Below, in pieces: positions 23,715 through 33,532 of a DNA stretch of 64,000 bases; within the stretch, counting starts at the first letter, position 1, and each line of letters opens with the position of its first letter. A program made the translations under genes and the position numbers. The notes beneath the pieces were generated by a model, which did no database searches, was not told where the DNA came from, and was given only the letters and a program-made list of their open reading frames with translations. This DNA comes from Suillus spraguei (lineage: Eukaryota; Basidiomycota; Agaricomycetes; Boletales; Suillaceae). The stretch is from positions 1 through 64,000 of the forward strand of contig JABCPU010000303.1 of assembly GCA_016800925.1 (NCBI GenBank), read 5' to 3'.

Positions 23715-23760
23715 GCTATGGTGTACGGTCTTTCGTCCGCGCCTCTGTAGTCGTCCTAGT
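23715..23760 (-). repeat. Right terminal inverted repeat of the XRN1-containing element
   Basis: CTATGGTGTACGGTCTTTCG followed by TCCGCGCCTCTGTAGTCGTC is the reverse complement of the sequence at 20596-20642. It begins about 8 bases after the last XRN1-like codon. From here to 24160 I see no gene. Confidence 0.8.
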
Positions 23761-24161
23761 TTCTCATGAAACCACTAGGGAAGCCCTCAGGGTCAATTGT
23801 AAGACCTGTTGTCATCTTGATAGACGCGGTGGACCGTGTTGCATGAGAAGGTAGAGAACTGACTGACAAGAAGTGATTACTGTACATGTGACCAGACCAA
23901 AACGATAATCAAATAGTATTATTCACGAGCATCAGCATCTAGTAAAGATGAGGCCCTGGAAGAATTTTTAGCCCAAAGTGTGATTGCATCTGTAGACCAG
24001 ATGCCTTCATGATCATCTAACTTAGTTTTGGGTCGTTTCGAGAGATGTAAGAGTGCTTGGCGAGTGAGAGAACCTCCGAGTCCATTTGTGCGGGGCGACA
24101 GTGTGCGTTTGAGATTCCCTAGTAAATGTGCATTGTTACAGAACTGGGTTGTTGGGAGAGT

Positions 24162-24617
24162 TCAGTGCGTACGTGTTTTGGATCTCGTGGTACGTGTGGG
24201 TATTGGACCTGAGTCGGCCTGTTCCCTCTTTCTCTTACCAACCCTTTCTGCCTTGTCCCTCTGCCTCCAAGCCTCAGCAGCACTCCTGGCGCCCTGAAAA
24301 AGATTCCAAGTATCACACAACAGCATAAGTCGCTGTTGAAATTCTCGAGACTCGTCCGTCGGTTGTGGGTAGCGTTCCAGAACAAGCCGACCAATTTGAT
24401 CTCGGTCGCACTTTGGCCCTGCGTTTATGACAACAAACGGAGGCGTGATATGAGATAGAAGGGGCGGAAGATCAGAGTAAGGATATGGATAAGTTATTGC
24501 TGATTGCTCTTGCTCTTGCCTCGTAAGCGTTGTTGCGGGGTAGTTGGCCACCATGGTACATTGCCTCAACCTTCGGAATTTCCACTGCATGAAAGTGAGT
24601 ATTTCAGTGGTTGGCAA
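24162..24617 (-). CDS. Hypothetical protein fragment with basic C-terminus
   Basis: A 151-residue frame includes PPFVVINAGPKCDRDQIGRL and QRLMLLCDTWNLFQGA and ends in a lysine/arginine-rich tail (RTTRSKTRTH). It looks like the C-terminal part of an uncharacterised fungal protein, perhaps of the type carrying HNH-like N-termini, though no HNH motif is present here. Only 13 bases separate its start from the decayed transporter upstream, so an N-terminal portion is probably missing. Confidence 0.4.
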   Translation of the reverse strand: MPTTEILTFMQWKFRRLRQCTMVANYPATTLTRQEQEQSAITYPYPYSDLPPLLSHITPPFVVINAGPKCDRDQIGRLVLERYPQPTDESREFQQRLMLLCDTWNLFQGARSAAEAWRQRDKAERVGKRKREQADSGPIPTRTTRSKTRTH

Positions 24618-24630
24618 TACTATGAGAAAC

Positions 24631-26467
24631 CTACCTTTTGTTGAAAAGATAGAGGGGCCTCACCAGATGACACCAAAACGACGCAGCTCTTCCCGCGTAC
24701 TCGTGCGAACCTCCATGAGTAGCCTCCACGGAGGTCTCTATTGAGGTTATAGCAGCAAGACCAATCGCGGATCCAAATTGAAGCGCGCCGTTAAACATAG
24801 CACCAACTGTGCTGGACATGGATGAAGGTGCAGCTTGGAAAATAGCGATACTATGAAGCAAGTAAACCGTGCTCGGAAGACTGCTATTATTTGAAACTTA
24901 CTTCGTATGTGAGAAAGCAACCATGACTCCGGCGCTGCCAAGTACAAATGCTGGGAATACAAATGGCCAATAGTTTTCGGGCTTTCCCCCACCGAGCGCC
25001 AGCAGTAAGGTGGCGACCATGCACAATGATAGACCAGTAAGGATAATCCACTTCGGACTGTAGATACGAGAGAATGATCCAGTGCAGCTCGCAGCAAAGG
25101 CTACGATACCGAGTGGCAACCTAGAGAACAAAGAATCTTGATGGTTGGCGATATGAAGTGACAGCGAATACCTTACATGTGAACGGCTGTCGACATCACT
25201 GACCAATGAAACACGGTTTGCCACATGATACTAAAAATAAATAAACATAACCCCACTCCACCAAAAGGATGGCAAAAGTGCAGTGGCCAACAGAACAGAG
25301 AAGTTGTTGTAGAACCATGTCCGTGGTGGTCTGGTACAAGATCAGCCGGTGATTGATGCTAAGATTTCCGTTGACATACATGGCAGCTCGGTCCGCAGGC
25401 AAAAGTGTTTCCCAGTAGAAAAACCCAGCTATCATTATAATTGAAATGATCAGGAGAATCAATACAACCGGGGATTTCCAACCATCAGTGGAACCGGATG
25501 TCACGGCAAAAATCAACAAGATGAAGGAAACTATCAAAGTTCGTAAGCGACGCAAAGAAAAGTATGCTGAAAGATTTATACCAGTCAAGACGCCTACGCC
25601 GACCAAATCAAGGGACTTCCATTTTGCCCCTTTAGGCTTACGACTGCCTGCAGTCTCTCCGATTTGTGACGGTATCATGAAAATACAAATCAGCCGCGCA
25701 TGCCACAAACCAGAAGACTCAATGGTAAGACACCCGTTGAACGAACATTGCACCGACCACAAGACCGCCCACTATGTAAAGGAACTATGAGGGTTGTCTT
25801 ACGATATGCGGGATGCTCACTGTTGGCCACCGCACCACAGCCTGCAAAGAACCATACTGCCCGAGCCTGTTCGAGTGGATCTGGAAATACCTTGACCAAT
25901 AGTTTCAGAGCAGAGGGAATCGTCATCGCAGAAGCTAAGAAGTAACCTTCATCAGTCAGAACCAACACACCAGCGAGAATGATCACCTATTCCAGTGATT
26001 GCTCTCAGAACAAGGATAGGAACTGTGGTGTAAACGAATCCTGCGCACAACGAGAGGATACCAAGAGTGGACACTCCTCCAATGAATACAGTTTCTATGA
26101 ACCATTAGATTAGCATGTACGTCAGGTATGCTAGGCAGCACAGTACTAACTTGGGTTGTATACGTCACTGAGACGGCCACTCTAAAACTATGCATTGAAG
26201 TGCAAATCAGGACTTTACGGGATGGACACGCACGATAAGTAGGAATGATGAAAAAGTTAATCGGAACCCACTAGACACCCAAGTGGATTGAATTTCAGTC
26301 ATACCCATGGATGCCTCAAGTGCAGGAATCGCAGATAAGAGAGCCGACATACTCAAGGTATCTATAAATTGAGTAAGACAGAACATGACTAACAAAATGA
26401 GTTTGCGGGCAAGAGAAAGCCTTTGGGGTTCATGAATATTCGTGGAGAGGGGCAGAAGTGATGACAT
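24631..26467 (-). pseudogene. Decayed MFS (drug:H+ antiporter-2 type) transporter
   Basis: The ATG at 26467 opens MSSLLPLSTNIHEPQRLSL, followed by membrane helices and a conserved DHA2-type start (SALLSAIPALEASMGMTEIQ, TWVSSGF). Introns splice neatly at about 26239-26189 (joining to SGRLSDVYNP) and 26,000-25,940. Later parts include AMTIPSALKLLVKVFPDPLE, RTWFYNNFSVLLATALL, SIMWQTVFHWSVMSTAVHM, LPLGIVAFAASCTGSFSRI and FNGALQFGSAIGLAAITSIE. Lesions: a TGA at 25719-25721 where the family has a conserved Trp (YHW), a one-base frame change near 25698, and an extra T in the TTTTT near 25233. The last helix is missing; the frame diverges after YAGRAASFWC. It is not expected to make a working exporter. 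Confidence 0.82.
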
Positions 26468-27350
26468 TGTCCTGAAAAAATGCAGACAACATTGAAACGT
26501 TGCAGACTATGTCGCAGTATTATAGTGAGATAGGTCAGGGACGTACTAGCTCGCGAATGGCAATCGAGCCAGACCCTGAGACATGCTGCGAAGCTCTCAA
26601 CCATCGGAGGCGAATGGCTGGATGCTTATTTACTACTCGAGCCAGAATTCTGCGGGCTGAGGGCTTGAAGTACGGCGCGAAGCTCAGAACGTGGGCCTCG
26701 CGATTGTCAAAAGAAGCAGAATTCTTCTGGAAAGATTCCAGAGTCTGAACCCTGCTTACGGGAGCCTTCCAGAGGCCTATATATAAATATATGATTCAAT
26801 GAAATCATCGAACGCTTGTATGATGGCCTGGTACCGTGACGAGCTGCAAAAGGTTTGTGTAATACGAAAGTTTGAAAACGATTTATGAGAGGCATACCAG
26901 AGTTCAACTTGATCATTCGATGGGTCTTTGCAGCGAGTCCGAGGCAGGATGTACCATTACGATGCCTGCGTACTTGTATTCTTGAGCCGTGGCTTCGCCT
27001 TCAGCTCGGACAGGATATGTGATTCTAGCCGAAACCCGAGAGGAACTTTGGATCAAGTCGTGGAGTCGGACTACGTGACAAAATTGACAAACAGCCGAAT
27101 ACTTGGTGAGAACCAACACGTATATTGCAGGTCCTCCTCAGTGAAAAGCGGCAAGAAAGGAATCACGGCGCGAATTAAGGCCTGATATATGTTATATGTC
27201 CATCGCGGCCACTGCTGACAATTCTATATGGAGAAACCTTGTCGTAAAGGTCTGGTGGGCAATCTGTCCAGTACAAGATGAACAAATAGAGCAGAAAGCG
27301 ATACATCTACACACCTCGAAGAGCAAAACGATCTGGTGTTAGGGGTCAAA
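26468..27350. other. Intergenic stretch, nothing firm
   Basis: Short frames occur on both strands (for example 26928-27185 plus and 27119-26913 minus), but none shows a recognisable domain, splice pattern or coding texture. Confidence 0.4.
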
Positions 27351-27355
27351 AGTAG

Positions 27356-27568
27356 TTATTGAGTCTTGCTTCTGTCAAGCCGATCGAGAATTCTAACACT
27401 TACATTACGTAGAGCGTCAGGATAGTACGCTTTCTCAGAACCCAACCAGTTCTTCAGCTTATTGGCAGTATTTATATACTCGTTGACGTCTTTTGATGCA
27501 AGCCTGGTTGCAAAGACCGGGGAAATCTTCGCGTTGGCGGCGACGGCAGTCTGTGGACGAGAACTCAT
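27356..27568 (-). CDS. Short hypothetical protein or 5' exon, 70 aa
   Basis: From an ATG at 27568 the frame reads MSSRPQTAVAANAKISPVFA, then RLASKDVNEYINTANKLKNW and LGSEKAYYPDALRN, where a consensus GTAAGTGTTAG donor follows (about 27402). It may be the first exon of a gene whose remainder is not visible. No domain is recognised. Confidence 0.3.
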   Translation of the reverse strand: MSSRPQTAVAANAKISPVFATRLASKDVNEYINTANKLKNWLGSEKAYYPDALRNVSVRILDRLDRSKTQ

Positions 27569-27639
27569 GATGAAGTCCTTGGATGCTGATGAAGCCGCAG
27601 AAAGCTGTTGGACTACACGGAATTGACTATCTGTAAAAT

Positions 27640-28560
27640 ATTCAAAGGCTTAGACGCCCCATCAATCTTGTGGTCGTTATAGTTGTTCCCCTTTGCCTCC
27701 GCTCCATTCTCTTCCTTCTCGGGAGCTTCCTCGATCTTCGACGCTTCTGTCTCGAAAAAAACGTTGATGAACGTGTTCCCAATAATCTTACGTTTTTGCT
27801 CCGGATCTTCGACACCATGAAGTCGGGAGAGGAAGAGCTCAGAGGCATCCACCACGGTCAGGTTGACGCCAAGATCTTTATTCAGCATGTCGTTGACTTG
27901 TTGTGCTTCGTTCAGACGAAGCACGCCGTTGTCCACCATGATTGCATGGAATCTGGTATGCGAGTAAGATACAAGTCACGAAAAGAACGTAGGGGCGCAC
28001 CTGTCGCCGATTGCTTCGTGCATTAACTTGGCTGCAACAGTGCTGTCGACGCCTCCGCTGACTGCGCCGATCACACGTCCTTTCGGGCCACATATCTCTC
28101 GGATGCGAACGATTTCCTTGCCAATAAATTCCTCCTGCAATCACTGTGAACATGACAATAAACGTAGCACCGTGATTACTTCACCATTGTCCAGTTTGGT
28201 CGGCATTGGCATATATTCAACACAAATCGACCAATGAGCTGCCTTCCCTGCGGTGAATGTGTCACCTCTGGATGGAACTGGATGCCATAAATCGACTTGG
28301 AGTTATGTGCGATGGCGGCATAAGGAGCAGTGTTCGTCCGTCAGATGACATGGAAGTCAGGAGGCATAACAGACAGTTGATCTCCGTGTGACATCCAGAC
28401 CTTATCGCAAGTCAACTCGGCTTATGACAGACGAAACGAAAAACACGCACTTGCATCTGATCGCCGAGTCTTCGAACAGGGCATCGACGGAATTTCCAGA
28501 TCCACTGGACCTGCTAATCTGAACCTCTGCAAGCCCGTATTAGCGATGATCGCATTTTGC
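27640..28560 (-). pseudogene. GMP synthetase fragment (both ends missing)
   Basis: GMP synthetase converts XMP to GMP with glutamine and ATP. The fragment spans the end of the glutamine amidotransferase domain and the start of the ATP pyrophosphatase domain: [49 protein letters not shown] (catalytic His-Glu), then the P-loop [35 protein letters not shown] and [12 protein letters not shown]. Introns with good sites remain (about 27,992-27,952). A base is lost near 28478, changing the frame before DQMQ, and a TGA replaces a conserved Gly codon right after FHVI (about 28340). The catalytic Cys region and the dimerisation domain are absent. Confidence 0.88.
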
Positions 28561-28569
28561 TACCTGTCC

Positions 28570-29107
28570 CTTATAATGGCGATGTAGACTAATGGGTTGA
28601 TGAAGACGATGTAGATGTCGCAGAGGATGATGTTGGGGTGGAGGTAAAGGATGTCACGGTAGGTCGGGACGTTAGAGAGGAAGTGGAAGCTGCTGGCGAG
28701 GTGAGACCACCGTAAGTCCAAGCGCCGTCACTGCCTAAGGGAATCTGGAAGGTAAGGGCATCAGTATGGTACGCAATGTATAGTTATCTTGAAGCGCATT
28801 TCTTCGGCCATAGAAACGAGTGTGCAAACAAAGGTACTCACACTCGGACCGTAGTAAGTGAGTGGCAGCTGAAGGGCATTCTCGCTCGTTACAGTTTGCC
28901 CTGCACCATTTTTGGACGCGCATAATTGCCTCCATTGCGGAATAGAGTTCCTAGAAGGAAATTCTGCGTGACCAACCAGTAATCAGAGGAGGTAGGGCGT
29001 GATAGTAAAAAAAGACATACAATGAGTGTCATGACCAGCGTGTACAGGATGATAACGAATATAAACAAATTAAAGAAATGAACTCCGTCGTGTGCAAGCC
29101 CAGCCAT
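28570..29107 (-). pseudogene. Fragment of a multi-pass membrane protein (DUF6533/6534-like)
   Basis: Exon-like stretches include MAGLAHDGVHFFNLFIFVII followed by a hydrophobic run, QNFLLGTLFRNGG, and downstream LPLTYYGPSVSTFVCTLVSM. The short helix-rich style resembles the seven-helix DUF6533/DUF6534 proteins abundant in mushrooms, but similarity is weak. The 28596-28950 part is duplicated in inverted orientation at 19826-20175. Upstream, 29108-29570 holds no clear gene. Confidence 0.35.
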
Positions 29108-29571
29108 CCAGTATGTGCTGAAATCCTAGATCAGTCCACAAGTATGGATGATGGAAGTGAAGCAACTTGCATGGTCGTTAAACACCCATGCTTCGATTGT
29201 AGAGACGGGTGGAAGGTGAGAACGAGGCCTGTCGATGTTTGGGGGAAGCTGGTAAGGCGCACGTGGCTGAAAACATGTTTTCAGGAGTCGGTAAACCTCC
29301 TGGAGGGTTGGTACTAGTAAAAGAACACTCATCTGAGATGGAACATGGGTGCAAGCATGCTTGACATGCGAAAAGTACGCGAAGTAGTGTTAGCGGGCCT
29401 AGTACAATCGTCTAATCGACATCAGGAACCAACCAAGAATCAAAATGACCTAAGCCACAGTTGCTCATAGTTTACACAAGGAACTTTACAGCATGCAGAT
29501 GGAGTAAGTGGAGGGCAGGAATAGCATTGGTGTTGGTAGTTGCAGAAGCGGCAGCAAAGACAGATAGCCTT

Positions 29572-30190
29572 AGGTACCGCAGCAGCGGGCATTTAGACCT
29601 GCAGAAGCAGCTTTCAAGTACCGCAGAAACGGTTTTAGGACCTGCAGAAGCAGCTTTCAAGTGCCGCAGAAACAGCATGAGCACCTGCAGAAGCAGCTTT
29701 TGGTACCTCAGCAACGGTATTAGGACCTGCAGAAGCAGGCCTTAAGTACCGCAGAAACGGCATGAGGACCTGCAGAAGCAGCTTTCAAGTACCGCAGAAA
29801 CGGCATGAGGACCTGCAGAAGCAGCTTGTAAGTACCGCAAAAGAAAAACGAGAAACGAGAGACCTGCAGAAGCGCTTTAAGTACCGCAGAAACGGCATGA
29901 GGACCTGCAGAAGCAGCTTTTAAGTACCGCAGAAACGGCATGAGCACCTGCAGAAGCAGCTTTAAGTACCGCAGAAACGGTATTAGAACCTGCAGAAGCA
30001 GCTTTTAAGTACCGCAGAAACGGCATGAGGACCTGCAGAAGCAGCTTTAAGTACCGCAGAAACGGTATTAGAACCTGCAGAAGCAGCTTTAAGTACCGCA
30101 GAAACGTTATTGAAACCTGCAGAGGCAGCTTTAAGAACCGCAGAAACGGCATGAGGACCTGCAAAAGCAGCTTTTAAGTACCGCAAAAAC
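29572..30190. repeat. ~42-bp minisatellite
   Basis: About 15 imperfect units contain ACCTGCAGAAGCAGCTTT and AAGTACCGCAGAAACGGCAT. The open frames it produces on the minus strand are low-complexity by-products. Confidence 0.93.
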
Positions 30191-30324
30191 CTGATGATCA
30201 ATATATGAGACGATGTGAGCTAGAACACAAATCCCGAACCTGGGAACCAAAGTCAAGAATAAGGATGGTATCGAACTGATCGTGTATTTCGGCCATTTTG
30301 TATGATTGAGAAACGCGTTTCCAT

Positions 30325-30625
30325 TGAGAGCAGGGACGGTTTCCTTTTGAGAGCAGGGACGACTGCAGGTCGTGGGAGGCGACACGCAGCAGTGACGCAG
30401 TGACGACTGCAGGTCGTGGGAGGCGACACGCAGCAGTGACGCAGTGACGATGCTGTAAAGAGAACCAGTGACGCCGGGTGTGGGAATGGAAAAGAAGCAG
30501 TGACGGAGGCTGTGAGAAGAAAAGAAGCAGTGACGCAGGGACGGTGCTGTAAAGAGAACGTAACATCGGAAGGAAAATCCGAGTGATGGGAAAAAAAAGA
30601 AGCAGTGACGGTACCATAAGAGGCA
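30325..30625. repeat. Imperfect GCAGTGACG-rich tandem repeats
   Basis: A ~62-bp unit with CAGTGACGACTGCAGGTCGT and GGGAGGCGACACGCAG is duplicated at about 30359-30450, followed by scattered AAGAAGCAGTGACG copies to 30625. Confidence 0.75.
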
Positions 30626-30696
30626 GGAGCGGTGACGGTGACGATTACGGGGGCGTAGTCGCGAAAACATATAGATATAATATCGTATCGCTTGAG

Positions 30697-30802
30697 CCGA
30701 GACACCGAGACACCGAGACAATACGTTTTTAGCCTAAGCAGCGAGTCAGCTAACTAAGCTCTAGCTCTAGCTGGTGGGGGGTGGTATTGAACCCTAGCTC
30801 TA
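30697..30802. repeat. ~104-bp GAGACACCGAGACA module, copy 2 of 3
   Basis: It has the same order of blocks as at 12131: CCGAGACA iterations, AATACGTTTTTAGCCTAAGC, a GGTGGGGGG run and CCCTAGCTCTAAC. Confidence 0.8.
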
Positions 30803-31039
30803 ACTGTGGTGGTCGAGCTGATTGCGTGTATTGGGTGTTTTTCTTCTATCTTAGCTTAGCGTCTCCCTCTATCTATGGTCGTGGTCTGTCGTGTTCCTTG
30901 ACTTGTCTATTGTATGGTATCTTGTTGTATCCGTGACTTGACTCGGTTACTCGGTCATCGTAGTCTGTGGTGTGGCGTTTCTTATCCTTTTCTTTTGCTG
31001 TCAGAGTCTTGACTGTCGTATCGCTTATCGTTGTCTTTG

Positions 31040-31650
31040 TCTGGGGTGATGCATAGGCTGGTGCAAAAACCTTGTTCAGACTTTGCTTGACTTTGCTTGA
31101 TTTTGCTTGATCTGAGGCGTGGCTTTAGGCGAAAACCTCGTGAGGACTGGGCTTGACTTTGCTTGATTTTTGTTTGATCTGAAGCGTAGCTTTAGGCGAA
31201 AACCTGGTCAAGACTGGGCTTGACTTTGCTTGATATTTGCTAGTGGATTGCTTTATTTTTGTTTGATCTGAAGCGTGGCTTTAGGCGAAAACCTCGTCAG
31301 GACTGGGCTTGACTTTGCTTGATTTTTGTTTGATATGAAGCATAGCTTTAAGCGAAAACCTCGTCAGGACTGGGCTTGACTCTGCATGATTTTTGCTATT
31401 GGATTGCTTGACTTTGCTTTGTTTTGTTTCATCTGAAGCATGGCTTTAGGCGAAAACCTCGTTCGGACTTGGCTTGATTTTGCGTGATGTTTGCTATCGA
31501 ATGGCTTGATTTTGCTTGATCTCATGCGTAGCTTTAGGCGAAAACCTCGTCAGGACTGGGCTTGATTCAGCATGATTTTTGCTATCGAATGGCTGATGTG
31601 AGGCGTAGCTTTAGGCGAAAACCTCGTTCAGACTTGGGTTCATTTTGCAT
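31040..31650. repeat. Degenerate tandem repeat, same family as 11950-12610
   Basis: About nine units share AGGCGAAAACCTCGTCAGGA, CTGGGCTTGACTTTGCTTGA and TTTTTGTTTGATCTGAAGCG, with spacing of about 66-70 bp plus indels. Confidence 0.85.
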
Positions 31651-31898
31651 GATTTTCCTTGATTTATCGCTGTTGTATTGCTTGTCTCGCTATCATAGTC
31701 TCTTGTCATGGTATCGCTTGACTTGCTGCGGTGACGTATCGCTTCTGCTTTTCTTGATTGTCTTCCTTATCGTAGCGCTAGTCTGGGGGGCGACGCGTGG
31801 GCCGAGGACAGGATCTAGCTTTGACTCGACTTCATTTTGCTGATTTTATCGCTTCTACTTTCCTTCATCGTCTCCCTTATTCTTAGCTTGTCTCTATG

Positions 31899-32012
31899 CC
31901 GAGACAATGAGACACCGAGACAATACGTTTTCAGCCTAAGCAGCGAGTCAGCTAACTAAGCTCTAGCTCTAGCTGGTGGGGGGTGGTATTGAACCCTAGC
32001 TCTAACTGTGGT
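31899..32012. repeat. ~104-bp GAGACACCGAGACA module, copy 3 of 3
   Basis: It is nearly identical to the 30697 copy from AATACG onward (GCAGCGAGTCAGCTAACTAA and the following CTCTAGCTCTAGCTGG). Confidence 0.8.
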
Positions 32013-32049
32013 GGTCGAGGCTGATTGCTTGATTTTTGCTGTTTTATTG

Positions 32050-32395
32050 AAAAATCATTTTAGCGTACGCGTATGCTACTCGTGACTGTAGATGATGCTC
32101 CGTCTGGACTGGGTGTCCGGTTGCGTCTGGCATGTCACGTCTTTCCTTGATTTTGCTCGATTTTTGCTATTTTTTGTGCTATTTTTTATCTTCTTAGACT
32201 AAAAATCATTTTAGCGTACGCGTATGCTACTCGTGACTGTAGATGATGCTCTGTCTAGCGCTGGTGGACTGGGTGGCTTCTTGCATCTGGCATGTCACGT
32301 CTTTCCTTGATTTTGCTTGATTTTTGCTATTTTTAATGCCATTTTTTATCTACTTAGACAAAAAATCATCTTAGCGTACGCGTATGCTAAAGTCG
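32050..32395. repeat. ~150-bp tandem repeat, three copies
   Basis: Units start at about 32051, 32201 and 32361 with AAAATCATTTTAGCGTACGC and GTATGCTA. The third is truncated. The tail of each full unit is T-rich (TTGATTTTTGCTATTTTT). Confidence 0.85.
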
Positions 32396-32399
32396 CCCC

Positions 32400-33532
32400 T
32401 ATTCATCAGTCCCTGGGATCGTGTCGATGAATACTCTTTCCAAGGGTGGCTTGTTGTCTCTGATACATTGAATCATGTCTAGTTGGTCGTTGGCAGGCTC
32501 TGATTGCCTGTGCGCACACTCTGGTTGACTGTGCGCATCGGTGCGCATCGATGCGACCTCTCTGATTGGCTGGCGCATCGATGCGACTGCGCAGGCGCAG
32601 GCCGTATAGAGCTGCACCGCCCGGTACATTAACATAGGCTGGAGAATATGTACCGCTAACTTTTAGTACCATGATATTTTTTGTTGTTCGGTTGCAATTC
32701 ACTATCGCTTTGTATTGATCCGCATGCCATAATCGCAAAATTGCTCAAATTTTATAACCAGGGGTGAGTAAAACAGACCAACGGTAGGACCCTGGTGACA
32801 AATTTGGTGCTACTGGTTACATTAGGTAGGCTCTAGATGGCATCAGTACAGCCATCAAGTTCCTGAGATGCTATGATTCAAAAAGGTACTCCTTGTTGCC
32901 TAAGCTTAAAGGATAACTTATCAAAATTTGTATCCTTCAACTGCTACAGCGCTAGCCATCAGATTGTGCACACCGGGCATTTAAAACTGTACTAAATGCG
33001 GTAGCTATCTGAATCTGGTTGTTAACCGAGAAGGCGGCTTTACGTGACCGTTCTGGTGATGCCACGTAATGTGAGCGCCTCAGTGACTGGTGTAGTGAAG
33101 GTTTCGGCTATAGACGGCATGGTCTTGAAACGTTTCAAGATGGGCAGAGATAGAAGCATCAGAGAAAACAACGATGACGCGTCTGAGTAATATACGAACA
33201 TGTCTGGAACGATCAGGATACTGTGTACGGTAAGTAAAAAAAGAAGACGATAGGGAAAATGCCACATTCAACACTTTGGAAGGTCAACCCTAACTTCGCG
33301 ATCGATGAAGTCGGCTAAGCTTTTGAGGGTAAAAAATAGTCTGGGATCTTGAAATTACGCACGGAAGTGTGGTGAACCACTACCACCAGCTCACCATCAC
33401 CCACGCTCTGCATTCTCAGTGCAAGTTTGCAAGTTCTTGTGACTGGAGCTTAAACTCCTCCGCAGTTATCCAAGGTGCTCACCAGTACAAAACTTCTCCA
33501 GTGTATCTTGCTTGAAAATTATTTTACAGACT
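32400..33532. other. Intergenic region before the zinc-finger gene
   Basis: Short GCGCATCGATGCGAC-type repeats occur at about 32515-32595. The rest, including a minus-strand hydrophobic frame at 33267-33040, shows no recognisable gene. CT-rich tracts just before 33533 are consistent with the promoter of the next gene. Confidence 0.35.

Noticed and set aside
29472..30721. Long leucine/phenylalanine-rich minus-strand frames
   Set aside because: They arise from the 42-bp minisatellite and the GCAGTGACG repeats; there is no start context, domain or splice pattern.
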